8,119 nt of DNA from Candidatus Acetothermia bacterium JdFR-50 (GCA_002010365.1 MTNL01000098.1:1-8119), one strand, 5' to 3'; counted from the stretch's first letter, positions 1 to 7,291 are shown. Numbers and translations: made by a program. The notes: generated from the letters alone by a model not told the origin.

Positions 1-1
1 A

Positions 2-451
2 GACGACGTTCTCTTCTCTGAATGGGCGGCCCGTGCCGAAGGTTTTCCCTTCAGGCATATGGAGTGGCTGCGGGACCTTCCCCGCTTGGCCCGGGAAAGG
101 GCCAGGGAAAGGGCGGAGAGGGAACGTGATTGGTGGGGTGGGATGAGCGGGGACATGGTCAAGTTCTTCGAGCATGTGCTGGATGCCTTGGAGAAAACGC
201 AAAAGGGGTTCGTGGTCCAGATCGGGTTCGGCACGGGATGGGAGGGGATGACCATCGGCGCACCGCTGAAAGCCGATCCTCTCTGGCCGGATATACATCG
301 CCGCTATGGGCTGGGGAAGGCCCCGGGAGCCAGGGGTCGTACCCCACCGGACACGTTTCCCGCTTCCCGACGGGCGGTGGTGGGGAAAGACGGGAAAGCC
401 CGCTTCCCCCTGGGTTGGATATGGATCAAGTGGGAGATGGCGGGGCTATGA
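2..451 (+). CDS. csm5: Csm5-like RAMP subunit of type III-A Csm complex, C-terminal part (5' end outside window)
   Basis: The frame is open from the first bases of the window, so this is the last 149 residues of a longer protein; the Met codon at 59 is probably internal. Csm5 is a Cas7-like RAMP subunit that caps the crRNA 3' side of the Csm effector complex in the cytoplasm, and full proteins are usually about 350-450 residues. Supporting marks are a charged helix (fragment residues about 23-43, rich in Arg/Glu), the glycine-rich segment FVVQIGFGTGW followed by EGMTIG (about 70-86), and a C-terminal FPASRR ... PLGWIWIKW block (about 119-144), which I recognise as the Csm5 ending. GC is high, like cas6. 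The TGA stop overlaps the ATG of the next gene (ATGA at 448-451). Another RAMP subunit is possible, but the C-terminal motifs and operon position favour Csm5. Confidence 0.78.
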   Translation, partial: DDVLFSEWAARAEGFPFRHMEWLRDLPRLARERARERAERERDWWGGMSGDMVKFFEHVLDALEKTQKGFVVQIGFGTGWEGMTIGAPLKADPLWPDIHRRYGLGKAPGARGRTPPDTFPASRRAVVGKDGKARFPLGWIWIKWEMAGL

Positions 452-1671
452 AGCTGCTCACGTTTCTGGGGACCCAGCGTTACGAGAGCGTGATTTATCA
501 CCTCCCGGATGGGCGTGAATACGAAACCCCCCTGTTCCCGGAAGCCCTGGTGGAATGGTACCAGCCCTCCGAAGTCTTTGTATTTTTAACTCCCGCTGCC
601 AAAAAACACACGAACTGGGTAACCCTTCGAGATCGTTTAGAGCCCAAAGTGAAACTGTTCCCTGTCGATATTCCCACCGGCCGAAGTGAGGGAGAGCTTT
701 GGCAAATCTTCGACCGTCTTACCAAGTGCTTAAAAGAGAATGATAAAGTCATCTTTGATGTGACACATGCTTTTCGGTCACTTCCCATATTGGCTTTACT
801 TGCGGCTTCATATCTTAGAGTGGTCAAATCAATAATGCTACAAGCTATCTTATACGGAGCCTACGAGGCACGCGATGAAAGCGGTCGAGTTCCGGTTTTC
901 GATCTAACCCCTTTCCTCTCGCTTCTCGATTGGGCTGAGGCGACTGCGAGATTCATCGAAACCGGCGATGCCAAACCGCTGGCGGAACTGCTGCACGAAG
1001 CCCATCGCCATCCGTGGAAATCCACGGCTGTCCCTCCCCAGGAACTTCCTCGACATTTGCAGAAGATCGCCGCCACGCTGGAGAACCTTTTCCACGCCCT
1101 GCTCCTTGCCCAACCATTGGAAGTGGCTGAGTACGCGGAAATACTGACGAAACAGCTAAGGAAGGCCGCTCCGGAAGCGGAAAAGTGGGCCCCGCCATTT
1201 GCATTACTACTGAAGCGTGTTGAGGAAAGCTATCTTCCCTTAACGAAAGGCGATTTGAACATGCAACTCGCCCTCGTTCGGTGGTATGTGGAACTGGGCA
1301 GGATTACCCAAGCGCTGATACTGGCCCGCGAGTGGATCATTTCCTGGGCTTGCGAATCGATGGGCGTGGATTTCCTGGATTTCCGAAAGCGCCAGGAGGT
1401 CGAAAACGCATTGAACCAAGCGGTGCAGGAAAAAATTGAATCCGGAGGGCGCAGCATATTGGAAAAGGACTCACCTGTTTTGTACCGCTTGCGCGATTTG
1501 CCCGCTTTTCGAGAACTGCTTGATGCATGGTGCGCGATTCGTGAATTGAGGAATAATGTGGCCCATTGCGGGATGCGCTCTGATGCTCTCTCCTCAAAAA
1601 ACATATTGACAAATGCTCGCAAGATGTTATTCAAACTGGAAAAACTGCCCTTAGAGGAGGCGGACCGGTGA
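448..1671 (+). CDS. csx2: CARF-HEPN ancillary RNase, TM1812 / TIGR02221 (Csx2) family
   Basis: A 407-residue protein expected to bind cyclic oligoadenylate made by Cas10 and, once activated, to cut RNA nonspecifically in the cytoplasm. The N-terminal CARF-type Rossmann domain (about 1-160) opens with [11 protein letters not shown] and carries [11 protein letters not shown] at 103-113, the hallmark of the TM1812 family. A helical middle section leads to a C-terminal HEPN domain with the catalytic R-x4-H motif RNNVAH (Arg368, His373). The frame is open upstream to 130, but I chose the ATG at 448: it starts the family's N-terminal strand, sits in an ATGA overlap with csm5, and has GGGAG at 432-436. 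It takes the place Csm6 holds in many type III-A loci. Its middle is clearly AT-richer than its neighbours (only 22 of 60 bases are G/C at 721-780), suggesting separate ancestry. The exact subfamily name is less certain than the CARF-HEPN assignment. Confidence 0.87.
   Translation: MKLLTFLGTQRYESVIYHLPDGREYETPLFPEALVEWYQPSEVFVFLTPAAKKHTNWVTLRDRLEPKVKLFPVDIPTGRSEGELWQIFDRLTKCLKENDKVIFDVTHAFRSLPILALLAASYLRVVKSIMLQAILYGAYEARDESGRVPVFDLTPFLSLLDWAEATARFIETGDAKPLAELLHEAHRHPWKSTAVPPQELPRHLQKIAATLENLFHALLLAQPLEVAEYAEILTKQLRKAAPEAEKWAPPFALLLKRVEESYLPLTKGDLNMQLALVRWYVELGRITQALILAREWIISWACESMGVDFLDFRKRQEVENALNQAVQEKIESGGRSILEKDSPVLYRLRDLPAFRELLDAWCAIRELRNNVAHCGMRSDALSSKNILTNARKMLFKLEKLPLEEADR
1654..1660 (+). 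promoter_or_regulatory. Ribosome binding site for csx15
   Basis: GAGGAGG lies 7 nt before a GTG codon at 1668. It decides the non-ATG start of csx15, whose GTG overlaps the TGA of the preceding gene as GTGA. Confidence 0.75.
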
Positions 1672-2054
1672 TTGTCCTAAACTTCTCTCACCCACTTACG
1701 CCTGAACAATTGGAAAAAATAGAGGATCTAACTAGCCAAAAGATTTCCGTCGTGAAAGAAATACCCGTCTCGTTCGAAAACATGGGCTCATTTGTCCCTC
1801 AAGTCAAAGCGTTGGCGGATGAGTGTGCCTTAACGCCGGAGGAATGGCAGACGCAGGAGATTCTGATCGTTCCCCCTTCCCTCAACTTCATTGCCGTCAC
1901 GTTGATCGCTGAGCTACATGGCAGGATGGGTTACTTCCCTCCGATCGTGCGCATCAGGCCCGTGGAAGGAGCGGTACCTCCGAAGTTCGAGGTCGCTGAA
2001 ATCATTGATCTCCAGGCAGTGCGGGACAGGGCCCGAAAGGAGAGACATCCGTGA
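1668..2054 (+). CDS. csx15: CRISPR-associated protein Csx15, putative ring nuclease-like modulator
   Basis: A 128-residue protein that I recognise as Csx15, a small protein found with type III systems. Visible family-type blocks are [11 protein letters not shown] (4-14), an LTPEEW motif (55-60), PPSLNFIA (69-76) and [18 protein letters not shown] (81-98), then [13 protein letters not shown]. There are no membrane segments or signal peptide. The start is a GTG overlapping the previous stop, supported by a strong GAGGAGG. Csx15 has been placed, by comparative analysis of CARF-related proteins, among predicted ring nucleases that degrade cyclic oligoadenylate. The catalytic role here is inference: I cannot point to a proven active site, although His84 and Arg86 in the conserved HGR are candidates. 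Its position directly after the CARF-HEPN effector fits an off-switch for that RNase. Its first half shares the lower GC of the gene before it. Confidence 0.82.
   Translation: MIVLNFSHPLTPEQLEKIEDLTSQKISVVKEIPVSFENMGSFVPQVKALADECALTPEEWQTQEILIVPPSLNFIAVTLIAELHGRMGYFPPIVRIRPVEGAVPPKFEVAEIIDLQAVRDRARKERHP
2036..2042 (+). promoter_or_regulatory. Ribosome binding site for cas6
   Basis: AAAGGAG lies 8 nt before the GTG at 2051. It supports GTG as the start of cas6, again in a GTGA overlap with the upstream stop. Confidence 0.75.
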
Positions 2055-2824
2055 TTGCGGGTCCCTACGCTGTAATCCTAAAGTTTCGTGCCCAACATGA
2101 TCTCTCGCAGGCTTCTCCCGAACATCTACATGCCGCGGTCCTGGGGCTCCTTTCCCGGGGGGATAGTGCTTTGGCCAAACTCCTTCACTCCCCCAAGATG
2201 GGGCGGCGCCCTTTTTCCCTACATCCCATCGGTCCCCACGGTGAAGAGGGTGAACTTCGACTGCGGTTTGCCATCATGGCTCCAGAACTGTTCGCCCGCT
2301 TCTGGAGCCGCTGGGAAAGGCGGGGTGGCATCCCCTTGAAACTCGGTAGATCTTTCCTCGAACCGGTTTCCCTCACCTTCGATGGCCCCTGGTGCGGGAG
2401 CTGCTCTTGGGAAGATTTATTAACCACCGAACCCCGCAAGGAAGTCGAGCTCGTCTTCGCTACCCCCACGGCCTTCAAAGCCGGTGACCTCGACCTTCCC
2501 CTTCCCGTCCCCCGGCTTGTATTCGGAAGCCTGCTCAAGAAATGGAACGCCTTTTCCCCTTATCCTCTCGGCATATCCGTCCAGGAACTCGAGCGGAAGG
2601 TGGCCTTGGCTGAGGCCCGGATAGGTACCAAGATCTTTTTCGATGGCCGTTCCCACATCGTGGGTTTCGTTGGACGCGCACGGTTCCGGGTGCTGCGGGG
2701 CGCCTCCCCCGAGCTTCTCCGCGCGGTCAACTCCCTGGTCCGGTTCGCGTTCTTCGCCGGCGTGGGCCGCAAGACCACCCACGGCATGGGGCTCGTCCGG
2801 GTGATCGAGCCATGCAGGAGTTGA
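2051..2824 (+). CDS. cas6: CRISPR repeat-processing endoribonuclease Cas6
   Basis: A 257-residue RAMP-fold, metal-independent endoribonuclease that cuts the pre-crRNA once in every repeat, expected here at the base of the CCCTGAAAGGG hairpin to leave an 8-nt 5' tag. The N-terminal half has [17 protein letters not shown] (44-60). His46 sits in the region where archaeal Cas6 has its general acid, so it is a candidate catalytic residue, though not proven. The C-terminal half has the typical ATPTAF, a [10 protein letters not shown] block (157-166), [12 protein letters not shown] (204-215), and the glycine-rich [20 protein letters not shown] (232-251) that contacts RNA. Length is normal. The start is GTG, chosen for the good AAAGGAG and the overlap with csx15. 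It probably serves both this array and the Csm complex, since no other processing nuclease is visible. Confidence 0.95.
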   Translation: MIAGPYAVILKFRAQHDLSQASPEHLHAAVLGLLSRGDSALAKLLHSPKMGRRPFSLHPIGPHGEEGELRLRFAIMAPELFARFWSRWERRGGIPLKLGRSFLEPVSLTFDGPWCGSCSWEDLLTTEPRKEVELVFATPTAFKAGDLDLPLPVPRLVFGSLLKKWNAFSPYPLGISVQELERKVALAEARIGTKIFFDGRSHIVGFVGRARFRVLRGASPELLRAVNSLVRFAFFAGVGRKTTHGMGLVRVIEPCRS

Positions 2825-3408
2825 TCCCCATTAGCCTCGTGGCCGAATACGTGTTCTGTCCCCGTTCCGCTTGGCTGGCATATGTGGCCGGTGTCTTCGA
2901 GCCGAACGAGTTCACCGTGGAGGGGGAGATCCTTCACCGCCGCGTCCACCAGCGTGGCCAAGGGAAGCGTTCGGGGAAGAAACAGTGGCGAAAGGTCCCG
3001 GTGTTTTCTTGTAGGCTCGGAATCGTGGGCTACGCCGATATGGTAGAGGAGATAGATGGTCAATTCTTTCCCGTGGAATACAAGAAAGGAAAAGCTCGTC
3101 TGCGTGTAAGCGATCAGGTGCAACTTTGTCTTCAAGCGATGTGTCTCGAGGAAATGCTCCGGTGTCCCATCGAAACCGGCTTTATATACTACGCCTCCTC
3201 GCGACGTCGTTTGGAGGTGGACCTCACCGGGCCCCTGCGCCGCCTCGCGCGCAAATCGGTCCATGGCTTCAGGGAACTTATCCGCCAGAGCGCCCCACCG
3301 CCCGCGGTCCTCTCGCCCAAATGCCACGGTTGCGCCCAATGCCCCGCCTGTATGCCGGAGACGCCCACGGTGGAGGGCAGGTTCAACTGGGAGGAGTGGC
3401 TCACATGA
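2812..3408 (+). CDS. cas4: CRISPR-associated exonuclease Cas4
   Basis: A 198-residue PD-(D/E)XK nuclease with an iron-sulfur cluster that trims prespacers and helps Cas1-Cas2 choose PAM and orientation. The cluster ligands are visible: Cys16 in FCPRSAW and the C-terminal Cys171-x2-Cys174-x5-Cys180, with an extra Cys177 between them. Nuclease motifs are GEILHRRVH (38-46, His42), GYADMVEE (Asp76), PVEYKKGK (Glu89 and Lys91) and the QVQLCLQAM helix. Length is normal for Cas4. The ATG at 2812 lies 13 nt inside the end of cas6 and has no strong Shine-Dalgarno, so translation is probably coupled to cas6. It lies immediately before cas1, as in loci where Cas4 and Cas1 work as a complex. Cas4 is much less usual in type III than in type I loci. 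Confidence 0.95.
   Translation: MQELIPISLVAEYVFCPRSAWLAYVAGVFEPNEFTVEGEILHRRVHQRGQGKRSGKKQWRKVPVFSCRLGIVGYADMVEEIDGQFFPVEYKKGKARLRVSDQVQLCLQAMCLEEMLRCPIETGFIYYASSRRRLEVDLTGPLRRLARKSVHGFRELIRQSAPPPAVLSPKCHGCAQCPACMPETPTVEGRFNWEEWLT
3389..3396 (+). promoter_or_regulatory. Ribosome binding site for cas1
   Basis: GGGAGGAG lies 8 nt before the ATG at 3405. It supports that start over the much longer open frame that runs back to 3126 through cas4. Confidence 0.75.
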
Positions 3409-4406
3409 GCACCCTCTACGTGATGGAAAACGGTGCCACGGTCCGCAAAGATGGCGACCAGATAAAAATAGACCTCCCCAAAGGCGAGACCCTCCTCAGG
3501 ATGCCCATGGAGAAGCTCGAACAACTCGTCATCCTGGGCAACGTAACCGTGACTGCCCAGGCGCTGAAGGCCCTGCTACAGCGAGGTATACCGGTAGTGT
3601 ACCTTACCCAACAGGGACGTCTTCTCGGAAAACTTCAACCCTTCGAAAACAAGAACATCCCCCTCCGTTGGCACCAATTCGCCGCGGCCTCGTCCCCCAA
3701 GAAGCGCCTGGCTATATCGCGTTCCATCGTGAAGGGAAAACTCCTCAACCAGCGTACCCTCCTACAGCGAGCGAAACGTGAAGGTGTACAGGGCTTGGAT
3801 GACTCCGTCCGTCAGCTGGGCATCCTGGCACGGAAGGTAGACTCCGCGGCGGACATGAACAAGGTACGGGGCCTTGAAGGGGCGGGAGCAGCGGAATACT
3901 TCCGCCAATGGCCCAAGCTCATACGACAAATAGGTTTCCGATTCCCTGGCCGTGTCCGGCGCCCACCTACCGACCCCGCCAATTCCATGCTCTCCTTTGG
4001 CTATATGCTTTTGATGAACGAGGTCTTTTCCGCATGTCATATTGTGGGATTTGATCCATACCTCGGTTTCTTCCACATGGACCGCTACGGTCGCCCCGCG
4101 TTGGCCCTGGATTTGATGGAGGAATTTCGCCCGGTACTAGTAGATTCCCTTGTCCTTTCGCTTATAAACAAGCGCGTTCTAGAACCGGAAGACTTCGAAT
4201 CGGAGCTTGGGGGCGCCACCCGGATGAGGCCCCATGCGTTGAGGAAGTTTCTCGCCGCATGGGAAAACAAACGTCGCACTTTGGTGCGCCACCATATATT
4301 CGATCGGCAAGTACCCTATTGGTGGGCCATCGAGCTCCAGGCGCGGGTATTGGCCCGGGTTATTTTAGGGGAGATGGAAGAATACATACCATTTCTCACG
4401 CGATGA
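3405..4406 (+). CDS. cas1: CRISPR-associated endonuclease/integrase Cas1
   Basis: A 333-residue integrase subunit that, as two dimers bridged by Cas2, inserts new spacers at the leader-proximal repeat. The N-terminal beta-rich domain begins STLYVMENG and holds LEQLVILGNVTVTAQAL (38-54) and GIPVVYLTQQGRLLGKL (61-77). The C-terminal helical domain carries the metal ligands Glu164 (GAAEYF), His224 (GFFHMDRYGR) and Asp236 within ALDLMEEFRP, with Glu239 nearby. Length matches the family. The frame is open upstream to 3126, but that stretch is antiphase to cas4; the ATG at 3405 makes an ATGA overlap with the cas4 stop and has GGGAGGAG in front. There is no reverse transcriptase fusion. All catalytic residues are present, so the protein should be active. 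Confidence 0.97.
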   Translation: MSTLYVMENGATVRKDGDQIKIDLPKGETLLRMPMEKLEQLVILGNVTVTAQALKALLQRGIPVVYLTQQGRLLGKLQPFENKNIPLRWHQFAAASSPKKRLAISRSIVKGKLLNQRTLLQRAKREGVQGLDDSVRQLGILARKVDSAADMNKVRGLEGAGAAEYFRQWPKLIRQIGFRFPGRVRRPPTDPANSMLSFGYMLLMNEVFSACHIVGFDPYLGFFHMDRYGRPALALDLMEEFRPVLVDSLVLSLINKRVLEPEDFESELGGATRMRPHALRKFLAAWENKRRTLVRHHIFDRQVPYWWAIELQARVLARVILGEMEEYIPFLTR

Positions 4407-4705
4407 GTGAGCTGCACGTTGTAGTGGCGTATGACATCCCGGACGACCGGCGTCGGCTTCGAGTGGCAAAGATACTGTTGGGCTATGGGGAGCGGGTGCA
4501 GTATTCTGTGTTTGAGTGCCGCATAACAAAGGTCCAATATCTGCGGATGAAGGAACGGCTCGATGATGTAATCGACCCTGTGGAGGACAGGGTCAGTTTC
4601 TATTCCCTATGCGAGGCGTGCTGTAAGAAAGTGGAACGCATTGGCAACACCGAACTACTGCCTGAGGACGCGATCTTCGTGGGCTGGGACGAGGGTGACC
4701 TTTGA
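4403..4705 (+). CDS. cas2: CRISPR-associated protein Cas2
   Basis: A 100-residue ferredoxin-fold protein that dimerises and bridges two Cas1 dimers, setting the geometry of spacer integration. It opens with SELHVVVAYDIPDDRRRLRVAKIL: a first beta strand ending in Asp11, the conserved acidic residue, followed by the Arg-rich helix. VQYSVFECRIT (32-42) and DRVSFYSLCEACCKKVERIG (62-81) are the other typical Cas2 strands. Cys70, Cys73 and Cys74 form an unusual small cysteine cluster. The ATG at 4403 overlaps the cas1 TGA (ATGA) and has no close Shine-Dalgarno, so it is probably coupled to cas1. The open frame back to 4259 lies inside cas1 and is ignored. It is the last cas gene; the leader starts directly after its stop. 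Confidence 0.96.
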   Translation: MSELHVVVAYDIPDDRRRLRVAKILLGYGERVQYSVFECRITKVQYLRMKERLDDVIDPVEDRVSFYSLCEACCKKVERIGNTELLPEDAIFVGWDEGDL

Positions 4706-4715
4706 CAGGTGAACA

Positions 4716-4732
4716 GTGCCCTTTCAGGGCGC
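4716..4732 (+). other. Hairpin carrying an inverted copy of the CRISPR repeat stem-loop
   Basis: GTGCCCT-TTC-AGGGCGC can fold with seven pairs, one of them T-G. The core CCCTTTCAGGG (4719-4729) is the exact reverse complement of the repeat's CCCTGAAAGGG. It starts 10 nt after the cas2 stop. No T-run follows, so it is not a classical intrinsic terminator. Confidence 0.55.
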
Positions 4733-4819
4733 GAAAGCCGCGGATTGTCACGGTGGCGAAAGGCGGGGCGATCCGCGCGTTGCCGGTGGGAACCAAATTT
4801 AGCTGTGTTTTGCGTTGCC

Positions 4820-4848
4820 TTGACGTGGCTCGGAGGTGATGTGAAAAT
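4820..4848 (+). promoter_or_regulatory. Candidate pre-crRNA promoter
   Basis: TTGACG (4820-4825, five of six to the sigma-70 -35 box) is followed after 17 nt by GAAAAT (4843-4848, four of six to TATAAT). Transcription would start near 4855, about 60 nt before the first repeat. The weak -10 box leaves this tentative. Confidence 0.4.
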
Positions 4849-5633
4849 GCGGTGTTGGTGGGGATCCGCGATAAATAGGCTTTGGATGCTGTTCAGAAGA
4901 GTTCTAACGTAACCGGAGTAGAAACCTCACCAAAACCCTGAAAGGGATTGAAACGAGAGGGTGGGGCATACGGCGGCGTCGTACACATCTGTTGTAGAAA
5001 CCTCACCAAAACCCTGAAAGGGATTGAAACCCGCTATCTCTGCTAATTCCTGTTTTTCCATTACCAATAGTAGAAACCTCACCAAAACCCTGAAAGGGAT
5101 TGAAACTTTCTTCGAAGACCCGCCCACCTAATACCGCCTTTATCGTAGAAACCTCACCAAAACCCTGAAAGGGATTGAAACCCTTATCTCTTCCGCATTC
5201 ATCTCCACTTGCTCCACTGGTAGAAACCTCACCAAAACCCTGAAAGGGATTGAAACGCAAGGGCCTTGGACACAACTAATGCCAATTCCTGTCTTGTAGA
5301 AACCTCACCAAAACCCTGAAAGGGATTGAAACAATAATAGCTTGAGAAGTGGGATGGCAAATTCCACGCGTAGAAACCTCACCAAAACCCTGAAAGGGAT
5401 TGAAACAACATTTCCATTTCGGTCTCGCGTCACGAGGTCGATCACGTAGAAACCTCACCAAAACCCTGAAAGGGATTGAAACGGGAGGTAGTAAGGACGC
5501 CACCCGTGCCGCTTCTTCATAGTAGAAACCTCACCAAAACCCTGAAAGGGATTGAAACGAAGTAATTTCCACTGCCTTGCCCTCTTCCACCAAAGCGTAG
5601 AAACCTCACCAAAACCCTGAAAGGGATTGAAAC

Positions 5634-5673
5634 ATGGACAGTAGAGTTTTAAACTCCATCTTATCACCTCCTT
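5634..5673 (-). other. Spacer 10: captured ribosome binding site and start codon
   Basis: On the - strand this spacer reads AAGGAGGTGAT, then AAG, then an ATG followed by seven further sense codons (MEFKTLLS). The SD core AAGGAGG is 7 nt from the ATG. The source is therefore very likely the 5' end of a protein-coding gene of a mobile element. The crRNA, read from the + strand, would pair with the initiation region of that mRNA. The spacer also has a GAGTTT-T-AAACTC palindrome. Confidence 0.7.
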
Positions 5674-6689
5674 GTAGAAACCTCACCAAAACCCTGAAAG
5701 GGATTGAAACGAAGTTCTTTACCAGCTAGTTCTTCAACGCGCCTTTGTAGAAACCTCACCAAAACCCTGAAAGGGATTGAAACCTAGCCGCGGTTTCCGC
5801 TAGCTCCTCTGGGGACATTGGTAGAAACCTCACCAAAACCCTGAAAGGGATTGAAACATCATCTTTAGTGAGCCACTCCCGCACTTCAGTAAAGGGAGTA
5901 GAAACCTCACCAAAACCCTGAAAGGGATTGAAACGGCCACCCAAGCTTCACCGACCGCCGGGGTCTTCCCCCGTAGAAACCTCACCAAAACCCTGAAAGG
6001 GATTGAAACTTGTTGTAGTAATAAACTTTGAGCGCTTTCATCTTAACCGTAGAAACCTCACCAAAACCCTGAAAGGGATTGAAACTTAACAGGTTGATAT
6101 CGGCCCTTTTGACCTTAATCCCGTAGAAACCTCACCAAAACCCTGAAAGGGATTGAAACACTACGATAAACTGCACACTGTTGGGGTCTTCTAGCCGGTA
6201 GAAACCTCACCAAAACCCTGAAAGGGATTGAAACCCCTTACGGCCAGCTTGGCCCCCTCGCGGGAGCTCAAGAGTAGAAACCTCACCAAAACCCTGAAAG
6301 GGATTGAAACCAGAACGGGGAGGCTATCCCGGCCTTCCCCTACCCTCCCGTAGAAACCTCACCAAAACCCTGAAAGGGATTGAAACCGTTTGATCTCCGA
6401 CCTTGGGGCTGCCTTTTTATACTTGTAGAAACCTCACCAAAACCCTGAAAGGGATTGAAACCGGTCTCGGAGTCAACAATGAGGTTATTAATAAGTAGGT
6501 AGAAACCTCACCAAAACCCTGAAAGGGATTGAAACTAGCGAGAGAGGTTGACGATGGGTGTGAAACCGCGATCAATGGTAGAAACCTCACCAAAACCCTG
6601 AAAGGGATTGAAACATGCCCGGAATTCTTCCGCACGTTTGGCATCAATGATCGTAGAAACCTCACCAAAACCCTGAAAGGGATTGAAAC

Positions 6690-6727
6690 GCGGTATACCG
6701 TGATACCTGTATACCTCCCCACTCGGC
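6690..6727 (-). other. Spacer 24: codes on - strand for RVGRYTGITVYR
   Basis: On the - strand, frame 3 is fully open and reads RVGRYTGITVYR. Its first six residues repeat the last six encoded by neighbouring spacer 25, with different synonymous codons, so the two spacers appear to come from diverged relatives of one gene. Confidence 0.7.
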
Positions 6728-6764
6728 GTAGAAACCTCACCAAAACCCTGAAAGGGATTGAAAC

Positions 6765-6800
6765 GTGTATCGTCCTACACGGCCCGAGTAGTCCGGGTGG
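6765..6800 (-). other. Spacer 25: codes on - strand for HPDYSGRVGRYT
   Basis: On the - strand, frame 2 is open and reads HPDYSGRVGRYT. Joined with spacer 24 it gives the continuous peptide HPDYSGRVGRYTGITVYR. The shared codons are CGT/CGA, GTA/GTG, GGA/GGG, CGA/AGG and TAC/TAT (spacer 25/spacer 24), all synonymous. Confidence 0.7.
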
Positions 6801-7291
6801 GTAGAAACCTCACCAAAACCCTGAAAGGGATTGAAACACCCGGCCGGCGGCACATGCTTCTGGAGCTCCTCGGCTAGTAGAAACCTCACCAAAACCCTGA
6901 AAGGGATTGAAACGGTGTACTGTTTCGTCTGTCCTGCACAACCGTCCCAATAGTAGAAACCTCACCAAAACCCTGAAAGGGATTGAAACATATACCGACC
7001 CTGAGATGGGATCGGTAGCATAAATGTAGAAACCTCACCAAAACCCTGAAAGGGATTGAAACAAGTAGGTCATAACGCGAGAGGAAATCTGCTCGCACCG
7101 GTAGAAACCTCACCAAAACCCTGAAAGGGATTGAAACCCGTAGACCCCTGAGGATCTCCGCACCGGAGTAGCCGCGGGTAGAAACCTCACCAAAACCCTG
7201 AAAGGGATTGAAACTGAGCGTTAGTGGAGCCAGTGGTGCACTCCACAGTGACGTGTAGAAACCTCACCAAAACCCTGAAAGGGATTGAAAC

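Larger units (their letters stand above)
4706..4917 (+). promoter_or_regulatory. CRISPR leader between cas2 and the first repeat
   Basis: A gap of about 210 bp with no convincing gene. It should contain the pre-crRNA promoter and the signals that direct Cas1-Cas2 to the first repeat. The orientation is supported by the cas2-side position, by repeat decay at the far end, and by the repeat ending in ATTGAAAC. It is not strongly AT-rich, unlike many leaders. It contains a hairpin at 4716-4732, two near-identical GCGAAAG(C/G)CG copies at 4731-4740 and 4756-4765, two GCGTTGCC copies at 4777-4784 and 4812-4819, and a possible promoter at 4820-4848. Confidence 0.85.

Noticed and set aside
130..447. 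Upstream in-frame extension of the CARF-HEPN gene
   Set aside because: It lies out of phase inside the csm5 coding sequence, and its Gly/Arg-rich translation resembles no CARF N-terminus; the family start is at 448.
2560..3339. A 259-codon open frame on the - strand across cas6 and cas4
   Set aside because: It is antisense to two clear cas genes with all their motifs, and its translation is low-complexity with no family features; high GC favours such shadow frames.
4716..4740. Intrinsic terminator after cas2
   Set aside because: A stable hairpin exists but a G/C-rich stretch follows it instead of a T-run.
4709..4912. A 67-codon frame in the leader
   Set aside because: It has no recognisable protein features and fills the position expected for the leader and promoter.
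5031..5295. Spacers 2 and 5 share TGC(T/C)AATTCCTGT
   Set aside because: A 12 of 13 match sits at different offsets with no extension, and the flanking translations diverge; it is compatible with chance.
6536..6577. GGGTGTGAAAC inside the 42-nt spacer 22, like the repeat end GGGATTGAAAC
   Set aside because: Only 9 of 11 bases match and no other part of a repeat is nearby; the extra length is modest, so a degenerate internal repeat is not supported.
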